Shown here: positions 1-7,092 of the stretch, piece after piece
Layout of the letters: every line of letters begins with the position of its first letter
Position numbering within the stretch: position 1 is the stretch's first letter
DNA from: Immundisolibacter sp.
GTDB lineage: Bacteria > Pseudomonadota > Gammaproteobacteria > Immundisolibacterales > Immundisolibacteraceae
Assembly (NCBI RefSeq): GCF_041601295.1
Contig: NZ_JBFIII010000080.1
Location: 1-14,432 of the forward strand
DNA length: 14,432 bases
Reading direction: 5' to 3'
The notes under the pieces: generated by a model
Database searches by the model: none
The model's input: only the letters and a program-made list of their open reading frames with translations
Told to the model about the DNA's origin: nothing
Program-made: the position numbers and the translations under genes

Positions 1-2013
1 CATGTCGGTGCGATTGCGAATGGGCGGAATCCAGACGTTGGCCAGTCCCGGCACCCGGACCGCGCGATCCAGTGCCTCGACCAGTTTTTCCGGCGTCATG
101 CCGGGTCGCCACTCGCTGCGCGGCTTGAATTGGATGGTGGTCTCAAACATCTCCAGCGGCGCCGGATCGGTGGCGGTCTCGGCGCGGCCAGCCTTGCCGA
201 ACACGCGCGCCACCTCCGGCACGGTACGGATCATGCGATCGGTCCGTTGCAGCAGCTCGCTCGCTTTTTGCGCCGACAGCCCCGGCAGTGCGCTTGGCAT
301 GTACAGCAGGTCGCCTTCGTCCAGCGGCGGCAGGAATTCACCGCCCAGCTGACTCAGCGGCCACACCGAGCTCAGGAAAACCAGCGCGGCACCGGCCAGC
401 GTCAACCGTGGCCGGGCCAGCACGGCATTCAGCAGCGGACGATACAGCGCGATCAAGCCGCGGTTGAGCGGGTTTCGTGCCTCGTCGGGCAGGCGTCCCC
501 GAATCCAGTACCCCATCAGCACCGGAATCAGCGTCACCGACAGCCCTGCCGCCGCCGCCATGGCATAGGTCTTGGTAAACGCCAGCGGGCCGAACAGCCG
601 CCCTTCCTGTGCCTGCAGGGTAAACACCGGCAGGAACGACAAGGTCACGATCAGCAGGGACAAGAACAAGGCCGGCCCGACCTCGGTAGCGGCCTCGGTC
701 ATCACTCGCCAGTGGTCCTCGCCCGCGAGGATCTGGTCCGGGTGCGCCCGGCGCCAGGCTTCCACCTTCTTGTGCGCGTTCTCGATCATGACGATCGCGG
801 CATCGACCATGGCGCCGACAGCAATCGCGATACCGCCCAGCGACATGATGTTGGCGTTGATGCCCTGCAGGCGCATCACGAGAAACGCGACCAGTACCCC
901 CAGCGGCAGGGCAATGATGGCGACCAGCGACGAACGCAGATGGCCCAGGAACAACACGCACACCAGAGCCACCACGATGAACTCCTCCACCAGCTTGGTG
1001 CCGAGATTCTTCACGGCACGGTCGATTAGCTGGCTGCGGTCGTAGGTGGTGACAATCTGCACCCCTGGTGGCAAGCCGGCCCGCAGCGCCTCGATTTTTC
1101 GATGCACCGCGGCCAGCGTCTCGCGGGCGTTCTTGCCGGATCGCAGGATGACCACCCCGCCGACTGTCTCGCCCTCGCCGTCCAGCTCCGCAATGCCCCG
1201 GCGCATTTCCGGGCCAAGCCGAACCTGCGCCACATCGCCCAGCGTCACCGGCACCCCGCCGTCGAGTTTCAATGGAATGGCACGAAAGTCGTCCAACGTC
1301 TTCAGGTAGCCACTGGCACGCACCATCAGCTCCGCCTCGCCCAGCGTCAGCAGCGCGCCGCCGGTTTCCTGGTTGGCATTTTCAATCGCCGCGCGCACCT
1401 GCTGGTAGCGGATGCCATGGGCCGCGAGTCGCAGCGGGTCAAGCACGATCTGGTACTGCCTGACCATGCCGCCGACGGTGGCGACCTCGGCCACATTGGG
1501 CAGGGTTTTGAGCTCGAACTTCAGGAACCAGTCCTGCAGCGCCCGCAGCCCGGACAGATCGTGGCCACCGCTGCGATCGATCAAGGCGTATTCGTAGATC
1601 CAGCCGACGCCGCTGGCATCCGGACCCAGCTCGGAACGGGCCGTCGCCGGCAGCCGGGCCTGAATCTGACTCAGGTACTCGAGCACCCGCGAACGGGCCC
1701 AGTAAAGATCGGTGCCGTCCTTGAACAGCACGTACACGAAACTGTCGCCAAAGAACGAAAAACCGCGCACCGTCGTCGCGCCGGGCACCGACAGCATGGT
1801 CGTCGTCAACGGATAGGTGACCTGGTCCTCCACGATCTGCGGCGCCTGGCCGGGGTAGCTGGTGCGGATGATGACCTGCACATCCGACAAATCGGGCAGG
1901 GCGTCGATAGGCGTGGTCCGGATGGCCCACAGACCCCAGACACCGAGTGCGGCGGTGGCCAGCAGCACCAGAATGCGGTTAGCCACCGACCATCGGATAA
2001 GCGCGGCGATCAT
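1..2013 (-). CDS. cusA: CusA-type Cu(I)/Ag(I) efflux RND pump, N-terminal 671 residues (cut by window edge)
   Basis: Inner-membrane, proton-driven RND pump that takes Cu(I)/Ag(I) from the periplasm or cytosol and passes it to the outer-membrane channel of a CusCBA tripartite complex. The frame is open from the ATG at 2013 to the window edge, so roughly the last third is missing. The start is fixed by an ATGA overlap with the cusB stop. The N-terminus (MIAALIRWSVANRILVLL) is followed by TPIDALPDLSDVQVII and then the pore domain, as in E. coli CusA. The proton-relay aspartate lies in GAMVDAAIVM (D404, E. coli D405). All three pore methionines used by E. coli CusA are in register: M572 in LLYMPS, M622 in PLEMFE and M671 in NRTDM (E. 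coli M573, M623, M672). This separates it from divalent CzcA-type pumps. The family and substrate call is based on remembered homologue sequences and is very firm. Confidence 0.97.
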   Translation of the reverse strand, partial: MIAALIRWSVANRILVLLATAALGVWGLWAIRTTPIDALPDLSDVQVIIRTSYPGQAPQIVEDQVTYPLTTTMLSVPGATTVRGFSFFGDSFVYVLFKDGTDLYWARSRVLEYLSQIQARLPATARSELGPDASGVGWIYEYALIDRSGGHDLSGLRALQDWFLKFELKTLPNVAEVATVGGMVRQYQIVLDPLRLAAHGIRYQQVRAAIENANQETGGALLTLGEAELMVRASGYLKTLDDFRAIPLKLDGGVPVTLGDVAQVRLGPEMRRGIAELDGEGETVGGVVILRSGKNARETLAAVHRKIEALRAGLPPGVQIVTTYDRSQLIDRAVKNLGTKLVEEFIVVALVCVLFLGHLRSSLVAIIALPLGVLVAFLVMRLQGINANIMSLGGIAIAVGAMVDAAIVMIENAHKKVEAWRRAHPDQILAGEDHWRVMTEAATEVGPALFLSLLIVTLSFLPVFTLQAQEGRLFGPLAFTKTYAMAAAAGLSVTLIPVLMGYWIRGRLPDEARNPLNRGLIALYRPLLNAVLARPRLTLAGAALVFLSSVWPLSQLGGEFLPPLDEGDLLYMPSALPGLSAQKASELLQRTDRMIRTVPEVARVFGKAGRAETATDPAPLEMFETTIQFKPRSEWRPGMTPEKLVEALDRAVRVPGLANVWIPPIRNRTDM

Positions 2014-3266
2014 GGCGCACCCAGCGGCGGGTTCGGCAGCGTGGCACCGGCCGGTACGCCCAGCAGGCTCGCTTCCGAATCGATCAGAAACTGACCGCTG
2101 GAAACCACCTGCTGGCCTTCGTGCAGGCCGGCCGTGATGACAGTCCGGTCACCGATTTCCGCGCCGAGCCGGACTTCGACCGGCTGGAATCGACCCCGTT
2201 CACCGGCCAACATCACCAAGGCACGCTTGCCGGTGCGAATAATGGCCTCGGTCGGCAAGGCCAGAGCGGTCTGCTCGCCCGCGCCGGCCAGCACCACCCG
2301 CGCCGACAGGCCCGGGCGCAAGCGCCCGTCCGGATTGGGCAGCTCCAGCCGCACGCGCAGGCTGCGCGTGGCCTGGTCAAGCGAAGGCAACAACGCGACG
2401 ACGTGGGCGCCAATCGCCTGCTGCGGCGCACTTACGAGGTACACCCGCGCCGTGTCACCCACCTGCACCTGCCCCGCCTGGGATTCGGGCACGGCGACCT
2501 CGACCCAGACCTTGCTCAGGCCGTTAATGCGGGCCAGGGTTTGCCCGGCCGTGACGGTCATGCCGGCGCGTACCTCGAGTACCTGCACCACGCCACCGAT
2601 GAGGGCAGTGACGGTGTGACGCGAGCGCGGGCTACCGGTCTTCTCGACCTGGTGGATCAGGCTACGCGGCATTCCCAGCAGCATCAGCCGCTCACGTGTG
2701 GCAGCCAGCAGCGCCGCGTCGCCGCTGCCGGCAACCGCCAGCAACTCGTGTTGCGCCGCGGTCCACTCCGGCACCAGCAGTTCCAGCAGCGGCTGACCGG
2801 CCTCCACCACATCCCCTGGCGCCAATGGCCACACGCGCTCGACAAAACCCGCTGTGCGGCTTTGCAGGATCGCGACGTCCCGCTGATCGAAGCCGACGAT
2901 GCCGCTGGCTTCTGTCTGGCGGGCGAGCGTAAGGCGCTCCACCTTGGCCAGCCGCGTACCCAGGTTCTGCGCCACGGCCGGGTCAATGGTGACCCCGGCG
3001 GGCGCCGCGGCACTGGCGCTTTCGGCATAGCGCGGCACCAGCTGCATGTCCATGAACGGCGACTTGCCGGGCTGATCGAAATGCTGCTGCGGGAACATCG
3101 GGTCGTACCAATAGAGCACCTCGCCCTGCGCCTGTTCAGGAGGATTGTTCATCGACACGGAAACCGCTGGCGCCTGTGTTGCCCACCACCAGCCGCCGGC
3201 AGCGCCAAGCCCCAACAGGGCCCCGCCCAGGGCAAGCGCGGTCAGAAATGTCCTGGTTCTGCTCAT
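2010..3266 (-). CDS. cusB: CusB-type periplasmic membrane-fusion protein
   Basis: Periplasmic adaptor (418 aa; E. coli CusB about 407) that joins the CusA pump to the outer-membrane channel and, in E. coli, also receives Cu(I)/Ag(I) itself. Residues 1-30 form a hydrophobic signal or anchor (TALALGGALLGLGAAGGWWW). The metal-binding segment follows: WYDPM with M57, then KSPFMDM with M72 and M74, matching the three CusB methionines M49, M64 and M66. Next come the two lipoyl half-motifs (about 134-163 and 219-248) flanking a helical hairpin (about 165-210), a beta-barrel (about 251-330) and the membrane-proximal domain (about 335-400). There is no C-terminal CusF-like fusion. The start overlaps the cusC stop by ATGA, and its own stop overlaps the cusA start the same way, which suggests translational coupling of the three subunits. 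Confidence 0.96.
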   Translation of the reverse strand: MSRTRTFLTALALGGALLGLGAAGGWWWATQAPAVSVSMNNPPEQAQGEVLYWYDPMFPQQHFDQPGKSPFMDMQLVPRYAESASAAAPAGVTIDPAVAQNLGTRLAKVERLTLARQTEASGIVGFDQRDVAILQSRTAGFVERVWPLAPGDVVEAGQPLLELLVPEWTAAQHELLAVAGSGDAALLAATRERLMLLGMPRSLIHQVEKTGSPRSRHTVTALIGGVVQVLEVRAGMTVTAGQTLARINGLSKVWVEVAVPESQAGQVQVGDTARVYLVSAPQQAIGAHVVALLPSLDQATRSLRVRLELPNPDGRLRPGLSARVVLAGAGEQTALALPTEAIIRTGKRALVMLAGERGRFQPVEVRLGAEIGDRTVITAGLHEGQQVVSSGQFLIDSEASLLGVPAGATLPNPPLGAP

Positions 3267-4534
3267 GGTTGTTCTCCGACCAGCTCGGCGGACGGGGCCG
3301 CGTAGGCATAGTGCAGGCGCGCCGCCAACTGCTGACGTGCGCCGTCCAGTGCGATGGCTTCCAACTCGGCGTCAATGCGCTCGCGGCGGGCGGCAATCAC
3401 TTCCATCAGGCCACCGTTCGCGCCGCGCCAGGCCGCGCTGGCCAGTTGCACTTTCTCCCGGGCCAGCGGAACCAGCACCGTGCGTTGCCGGGTCACGGCC
3501 CTGGCCAGGCGCCGGTACTCGGCAAGGTCTGTCTCCAGCATGGCGGTGTGTTCACGCAAGGCCGCTTCGCGCTCGGCGTCGAGCGCCACACGCGCGGCGC
3601 GTCTGGCCGCGATGCGCGGGTTCTGACGGCTCGCCGCGAACAACGGCAGATCAAAAGTCACCTGCACCATGGCCATGTCGCTGAACTGGGAACCCCGCTC
3701 CTGGTAGGCAAGCTCCAGGGCCCAGTCGGGTTTCCGGGTAGCCACCGCGGCGGCTACCTCGGCATCCAGCACCTGCAGTTTGGAGTCGAAGATCATCAGC
3801 TCCGGGTGTCGATGCAACGCGTGTTTCAGGACATCGTCGGCAATCGGCCAATCGGGAGCTGTCCCCGACAGCGGCGCGTCGGCCGATGCGCCGACCCAAC
3901 GCCGCAGCGCCGCCATGGCCTGGTCGCGCCGCGCGACCAGTTCGTCCGCACGGCCGTCGATCAGCGCCGCTTCCTGCCGCGGCGCAACGGCGTCCGTCGC
4001 CGGACTTTTGCCGCCAGCGATCTGCGCACGCACCGCCGCCTCGAACAGGCGGTTTTCTTCAAGCAGCGCATCGATATAGGCGAGTTGTTGCTCGACGCTG
4101 GCCCTCGCGATCCAGGCGACTGCCGTCTCGCGCAGCACCAGTTGCCGGGTGATCTGGCTTTCGGCTTCAGCGACCGCCACCTCACCGTCGGCCCGCTCGA
4201 CCCGAGCCCGCCGTTTGGCGCGATTCGGAAACTCCTGCATCACGCCAACGCGGCGCATGGTCATGAAGTCCTCGGTAAGCCGATAGCGGTCCGGCCCGTT
4301 AGTGGGCAGGTTATCGACGCCCAGACTCAGCTTGGGGTCGGGTAGCGCGCCGGCCGGGATAGCCGCCTGACGGGCGGCATCGATCTGCGCCGCGGTCATA
4401 CGCAAGGCGGGCGTGGCGCTCACAGCCAGGGCCAAAGCTTCACTGAAAGACAGGGAAGCGGCCGCCACTGGGCCGGCGGTACAGGCCGCCAGCAGCAGAA
4501 CTGCGCGAGCGGCAGGTGTGATTCGCAAAGGCAT
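3263..4534 (-). CDS. cusC: TolC-family outer-membrane channel of the Cus efflux system
   Basis: Outer-membrane factor of 423 aa that completes the CusCBA efflux tunnel. The start is the ATG at 4534 (MPLRITPAARAVLLL), because a GGAG lies 7 bases upstream (4542-4545) and a secretion signal follows directly; the open frame extends 59 codons further upstream but without such features. The signal ends near residues 24-26 (GPVAAASLS). An LAAC lipobox-like tetrad inside it leaves open whether the protein is a lipoprotein, as E. coli CusC is. Two OEP-type repeats of long amphipathic helices follow, rich in Ala, Arg and Glu (for example the segments around RMTAAQIDAARQ and TDLAEYRRLARAVTRQRTV). It is shorter than E. 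coli CusC and closer in size to CzcC-like channels, so the symbol rests mainly on its operon position with cusB and cusA. Confidence 0.9.
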   Translation of the reverse strand: MPLRITPAARAVLLLAACTAGPVAAASLSFSEALALAVSATPALRMTAAQIDAARQAAIPAGALPDPKLSLGVDNLPTNGPDRYRLTEDFMTMRRVGVMQEFPNRAKRRARVERADGEVAVAEAESQITRQLVLRETAVAWIARASVEQQLAYIDALLEENRLFEAAVRAQIAGGKSPATDAVAPRQEAALIDGRADELVARRDQAMAALRRWVGASADAPLSGTAPDWPIADDVLKHALHRHPELMIFDSKLQVLDAEVAAAVATRKPDWALELAYQERGSQFSDMAMVQVTFDLPLFAASRQNPRIAARRAARVALDAEREAALREHTAMLETDLAEYRRLARAVTRQRTVLVPLAREKVQLASAAWRGANGGLMEVIAARRERIDAELEAIALDGARQQLAARLHYAYAAPSAELVGEQP

Positions 4535-4590
4535 GCTCAAGCTCCAAACGATTCGGCGCGGACAGGACTGGAACAGCCAGCCGCGCGAAG

Positions 4591-4637
4591 CACACCGGCC
4601 GACTGGCGTGGACAGCCCACGCGTAGCCGGCGGTGTG
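4591..4637 (-). other. Two-tier stem-loop between the Cys-rich gene and cusC
   Basis: In the 112-base gap between the Cys-rich gene and cusC, CACACC (4591-4596) pairs with GGTGTG (4632-4637). GGC (4597-4599) pairs with GCC (4626-4628), leaving a small bulge, and the inner arms GCGTGG (4606-4611) and CCACGC (4617-4622) enclose a 5-base loop. No run of T follows in the transcribed sense, so it is not a classic intrinsic terminator. It could act as an attenuator, a processing site or an RNA stabiliser that sets the ratio of the first gene to cusCBA. The function is inferred; the base pairing is seen directly. Confidence 0.5.
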
Positions 4638-4646
4638 GTCAGGGAG

Positions 4647-4997
4647 TCAGAGCGAAGTGGGAGGTCGCCAGATGGCGCCGGGATGAAAGCCTGCCCGCGT
4701 CGGAACCGCACACGGCGACCCGGTACAAGCCTGGGGGAATACAGGCGCCGCCAGCGACGCTGTCAGCATGGCGACGCTACCGGCAGCGCAGTCCTGGCCG
4801 GTCTTGCAGGGCTTGCCCGTCCTGGCAGCAGCGTCGGCATCGTTGCAGCAGTCATGCGCGCCGGGCATCTCGACCGTCGACGCGGCCATGGTCGCCTCCA
4901 TCGGGCACGGCGCAGACAGCACCACGCCGAACGTACTGCCCTGTACGGGCAGTGCGAGGCATAGCAGATACAAAAACAGGCGTTGTAACTGGCGCAT
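4647..4997 (-). CDS. Small Cys-rich secreted protein at the head of the cus operon, putative metal binder
   Basis: A 116-aa protein that I cannot place in a named family. The ATG at 4997 is chosen because AAGG lies 6 bases upstream and an uncharged secretion signal follows (LFLYLLCLALPVQG, cleavage probable near residue 20). The frame stays open further upstream, but without a signal sequence. The mature part carries seven cysteines: C31 (in APCPME), a CC pair at C50-C51 (AHDCCND), C64 and C70 (KPCKTGQDC), and C91 and C96. It also has several Met and two His. This suggests a periplasmic soft-metal binder or a disulfide-stabilised protein. It precedes cusC on the same strand by 112 bases, roughly where a CusF-type chaperone might be expected. 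A CopL-like or other accessory copper-resistance role is inference from composition and context. The ending WRPPTSL looks like a conserved tail. Confidence 0.75.
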   Translation of the reverse strand: MRQLQRLFLYLLCLALPVQGSTFGVVLSAPCPMEATMAASTVEMPGAHDCCNDADAAARTGKPCKTGQDCAAGSVAMLTASLAAPVFPQACTGSPCAVPTRAGFHPGAIWRPPTSL

Positions 4998-5019
4998 GAC
5001 CTGCCTTGTATGCCGTAAC

Positions 5020-5033
5020 GACAGGCGCTTGTC
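5020..5033. promoter_or_regulatory. Weak candidate operator (GACA-N6-TGTC inverted repeat) in the divergent cus/hydratase gap
   Basis: An imperfect 14-base inverted repeat, GACA-GGCGCT-TGTC, with 12 of 14 positions symmetric, lies 23-36 bases upstream of the Cys-rich gene in the 121-base gap between divergent genes. The half-sites resemble those of the E. coli CusR box (TGACA/TGTCA), but the spacing differs by two bases. No CueR-type ACCTTCC/GGAAGGT dyad was found. It is listed only as a candidate; a 4-base half-site repeat can occur by chance. Confidence 0.2.
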
Positions 5034-5118
5034 CAGCACCTCACAGGCCAGCATTGGCGTCCCGGTACTGCTCATACGGGCTATCCTGCGGCGTCCGGGG
5101 GCACAGGACCGCATCGCC

Positions 5119-5910
5119 ATGACAGTTGATACCGAAACCTTGGTTCAGCTTGCCAGCCGCCTGCAGCAGGCTGCTGTTGACCGGCAGTGCGGAACACCGC
5201 TCAGCGATGAGTTCCCACACCTGGACGAGGCCGATGCGTATGCCATTCAGGACGCGCTGGTGCGTCTGAAAGGCGGCGTGCGCAGCGGCTACAAGCTCGG
5301 CTTCACCAGCGCTGCCATGCGTCAGCAGATGGGAGTAGACAGCCCCAACAGCGGTGTGTTGCTCGATTCCATGCGCCTTACCAGCCCGGTCTTGGGGGCC
5401 GGCGTGCTGATTCAGCCGCGGGTGGAGCCTGAAATCGCCATTCTCCTGGAGTGCGATCTCGAAGGCCGTGAGCTGACGCCCGAACACGTGGCCCGCGCAA
5501 CCGCGGCGGTGATGCCGGCGATCGAAGTCGTGGACAGCCGCTACGCCGATTACCGCTTCAAGACCGTCGACAACATCGCCGACAACAGCTCGGCCGCGCG
5601 TTACCTGCTGGGGCCGCCGCGCGCACTGGCGGACGTGGACGATCTGCAACTCCTGGGCGTGCAGCTGAGCATCGATGGCGTCGTGGTAGACCAGGGTCTG
5701 GGCGCGGCAGCGCTGGGTTCGCCGCTGGCCGCGGTGGCCTGGCTGGCGCGGCATCTTGCCGAGCGCGGCGCACGGCTGCAAGCCGGCCAGGTCATCCTCA
5801 CCGGGGGCCTGACCCGCGCCCATGCGCTGAATCCCGGCCACACAGCGCTGGCGGAATTCGGCGGCGGATTGGGCAGCTTGATGTTGCAGCACGCGCTGAC
5901 CGGCGCCTGA
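5119..5910 (+). CDS. 2-keto-4-pentenoate hydratase / 4-oxalocrotonate decarboxylase family enzyme
   Basis: A 263-aa cytosolic enzyme of the MhpD/DmpE (hydratase) and DmpH/NahK (decarboxylase) family, which works on dienol or keto acids late in meta-cleavage pathways of aromatic catabolism using Mg2+ or Mn2+. Metal ligands fit the family: E103 and E105 in VEPEIA and E136 in IEVVDSR. The conserved GYKLGFTS (58-64) and MGVDSPNSG (71-79) segments and the C-terminal ILTGGLT (226-232) are present. The region DSRYADYRF...ADNSSAARYLLG looks nearer to 4-oxalocrotonate decarboxylase (DSRY, SSxRY), while PNSGVLLDSM also fits hydratases, so the substrate is left open. The ATG at 5119 begins the conserved protein; a weak AGGA lies 10 bases upstream. 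No meta-cleavage dioxygenase or tautomerase is adjacent. It ends 11 bases from the convergent GGEEF gene. Confidence 0.88.
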   Translation: MTVDTETLVQLASRLQQAAVDRQCGTPLSDEFPHLDEADAYAIQDALVRLKGGVRSGYKLGFTSAAMRQQMGVDSPNSGVLLDSMRLTSPVLGAGVLIQPRVEPEIAILLECDLEGRELTPEHVARATAAVMPAIEVVDSRYADYRFKTVDNIADNSSAARYLLGPPRALADVDDLQLLGVQLSIDGVVVDQGLGAAALGSPLAAVAWLARHLAERGARLQAGQVILTGGLTRAHALNPGHTALAEFGGGLGSLMLQHALTGA

Positions 5911-5921
5911 GCGAAAATCGG

Positions 5922-7022
5922 TCAATCGGGCCCTTCCAGGCGATCCCGACCGTTGTGTTTGGCCCTGTACAAGGCCGCGTCGGCACGGGCGACCACACTG
6001 GCGTCATCATCCCCCTGCGCCAAAATCGCATAGCCGACCGAACAGGTGAGCATGGTGTCGGGCCCCAGCGCCGGCAAGCGCAAGGCACGCACCCGCTCGA
6101 ACAAGCTGTCCACCAGGCGCTGCACCTCGGCCGGGCCCTCGACGAACACCAACACGGCGAATTCCTCGCCGCCGTAACGCGCCACAAAGTCGTCCAGGCG
6201 CAGGAAAGAGCGACTCAGCAAGTTGGCAAACGCTGTCAACACGCCATCGCCGGCCTGATGACCGCAGCGGTCGTTGATGGACTTGAAGTGGTCAAGGTCC
6301 AGCATCAACAAGGCTAGTGTCTGCCCCCCGGCAAACGACAGATCGATATAACGCCGCAGCGCGGCGTCAAACGCGCCACGGTTGTACAGCTGCGTCAATG
6401 GATCAAGCTGCATCTGGCGCCGCGCATCCTCGAGCGCCTGACGGATATCGGCAAGGCTGGTTCCCAGCTCTCGCGCCTGGGACTCGAATTCCTCTCTGGC
6501 CTGCTCTGCCTCCTGCGCACGCTGACGCAGCTCGGTCAGCTGCTGGGTGAGCGTGGCCCGCTGGGTATTCAGAGTCGCGCGCATCTGGCCTGCCATGGTC
6601 GCGAACTCGGCCCGCAGCTGCTCCACCGAGTCCCCGGCCAGCAGCGTCTGCACCCGTTGCAGACCCGCCTCCACGGCACCGGCGGCTTCGCCATAGGCCA
6701 CGCTGGCATCCCGCAAAGCGCCGAGCAGGTCCTGCGCCAGTCCGTTAAGTTCGCGCTCGCGTCGTTGTACGCCGTTCTGCTCGGCCTGCCGGCGCTCGCG
6801 AAAAAATGCCTGTGCCGGCACCCACTGCCGTTGCGGGGGGGCATCAGCCGTTGGCGCCAGCCCTGGCGGCGGCGCACCGGTCAGCAAATGGCGCGCCCAA
6901 TCGTCAAAGCCCTTGTAGAAGCCGGCCGCCGACGTCCCCTGACCGGGCAGGGGGTGATTGGCGATGGCACGAAACACCGCCGCCAGAGTCTCTACCGAAG
7001 CCTCGAATTCAGGTGTTGGCAT
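5922..7022 (-). CDS. Soluble GGDEF-domain diguanylate cyclase
   Basis: A 366-aa protein predicted to make cyclic di-GMP from two GTP. The C-terminal GGDEF domain (about 205-365) begins DPLTQLYNRGAFD, has the metal/substrate segment LDLDHFKSIND (D242) and an intact active-site motif RYGGEEF (GGEEF at 284-288). An allosteric I-site, RLDD (275-278), lies exactly five residues before it, so product inhibition is likely. The N-terminal 200 residues have no membrane segment and no recognised sensor domain. They contain an N-terminal helical part (MPTPEFEASVETLAAVFRA) and a long charged coiled coil (about 145-205: TLTQQLTELRQRAQEAEQAREE) that probably sets dimerisation. The ATG at 7022 is preferred over the in-frame ATG at 7133, which would run into the divergent VOC gene; the ribosome site is weak. 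The cue it senses is unknown. Confidence 0.92.
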   Translation of the reverse strand: MPTPEFEASVETLAAVFRAIANHPLPGQGTSAAGFYKGFDDWARHLLTGAPPPGLAPTADAPPQRQWVPAQAFFRERRQAEQNGVQRRERELNGLAQDLLGALRDASVAYGEAAGAVEAGLQRVQTLLAGDSVEQLRAEFATMAGQMRATLNTQRATLTQQLTELRQRAQEAEQAREEFESQARELGTSLADIRQALEDARRQMQLDPLTQLYNRGAFDAALRRYIDLSFAGGQTLALLMLDLDHFKSINDRCGHQAGDGVLTAFANLLSRSFLRLDDFVARYGGEEFAVLVFVEGPAEVQRLVDSLFERVRALRLPALGPDTMLTCSVGYAILAQGDDDASVVARADAALYRAKHNGRDRLEGPD

Positions 7023-7050
7023 GAGATTTTCGGACCGGGGGGTGGTACGG

Positions 7051-7056
7051 TGTAAT
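7051..7056 (+). promoter_or_regulatory. Candidate -10 box for the VOC gene
   Basis: TGTAAT (5 of 6 to the sigma-70 consensus) lies in the 70-base divergent gap, 36 bases before the VOC start codon and upstream of its strong GAGGAGG ribosome site (7078-7084). No convincing -35 box stands at the proper distance. Confidence 0.3.
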
Positions 7057-7092
7057 CGACCCAGGGGCTGCTTTCTTGAGGAGGAACCCAGT

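Noticed and set aside
2121..3305. 394-codon plus-strand frame opposite cusB
   Set aside because: Low-complexity, Arg/Gln/His-rich translation with no motif; it mirrors the codon pattern of cusB on the other strand.
4535..4711. Upstream in-frame extension of cusC to the ATG at 4711
   Set aside because: The extension is not signal-like and would overlap the Cys-rich gene, while the ATG at 4534 has a good ribosome site and a secretion signal directly after it.
5005..5033. Promoter-like TGGACA - 17 bases - CATACA upstream of the Cys-rich gene (minus strand)
   Set aside because: The -10 match is poor, and transcription would begin almost at the start codon, removing the AAGG ribosome site; the true promoter is probably elsewhere in the gap.
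5041..5925. 294-codon open frame on the minus strand opposite the hydratase gene
   Set aside because: It is antisense to a clearly conserved enzyme; the translation has no family features, and long antisense frames are expected in GC-rich coding DNA.
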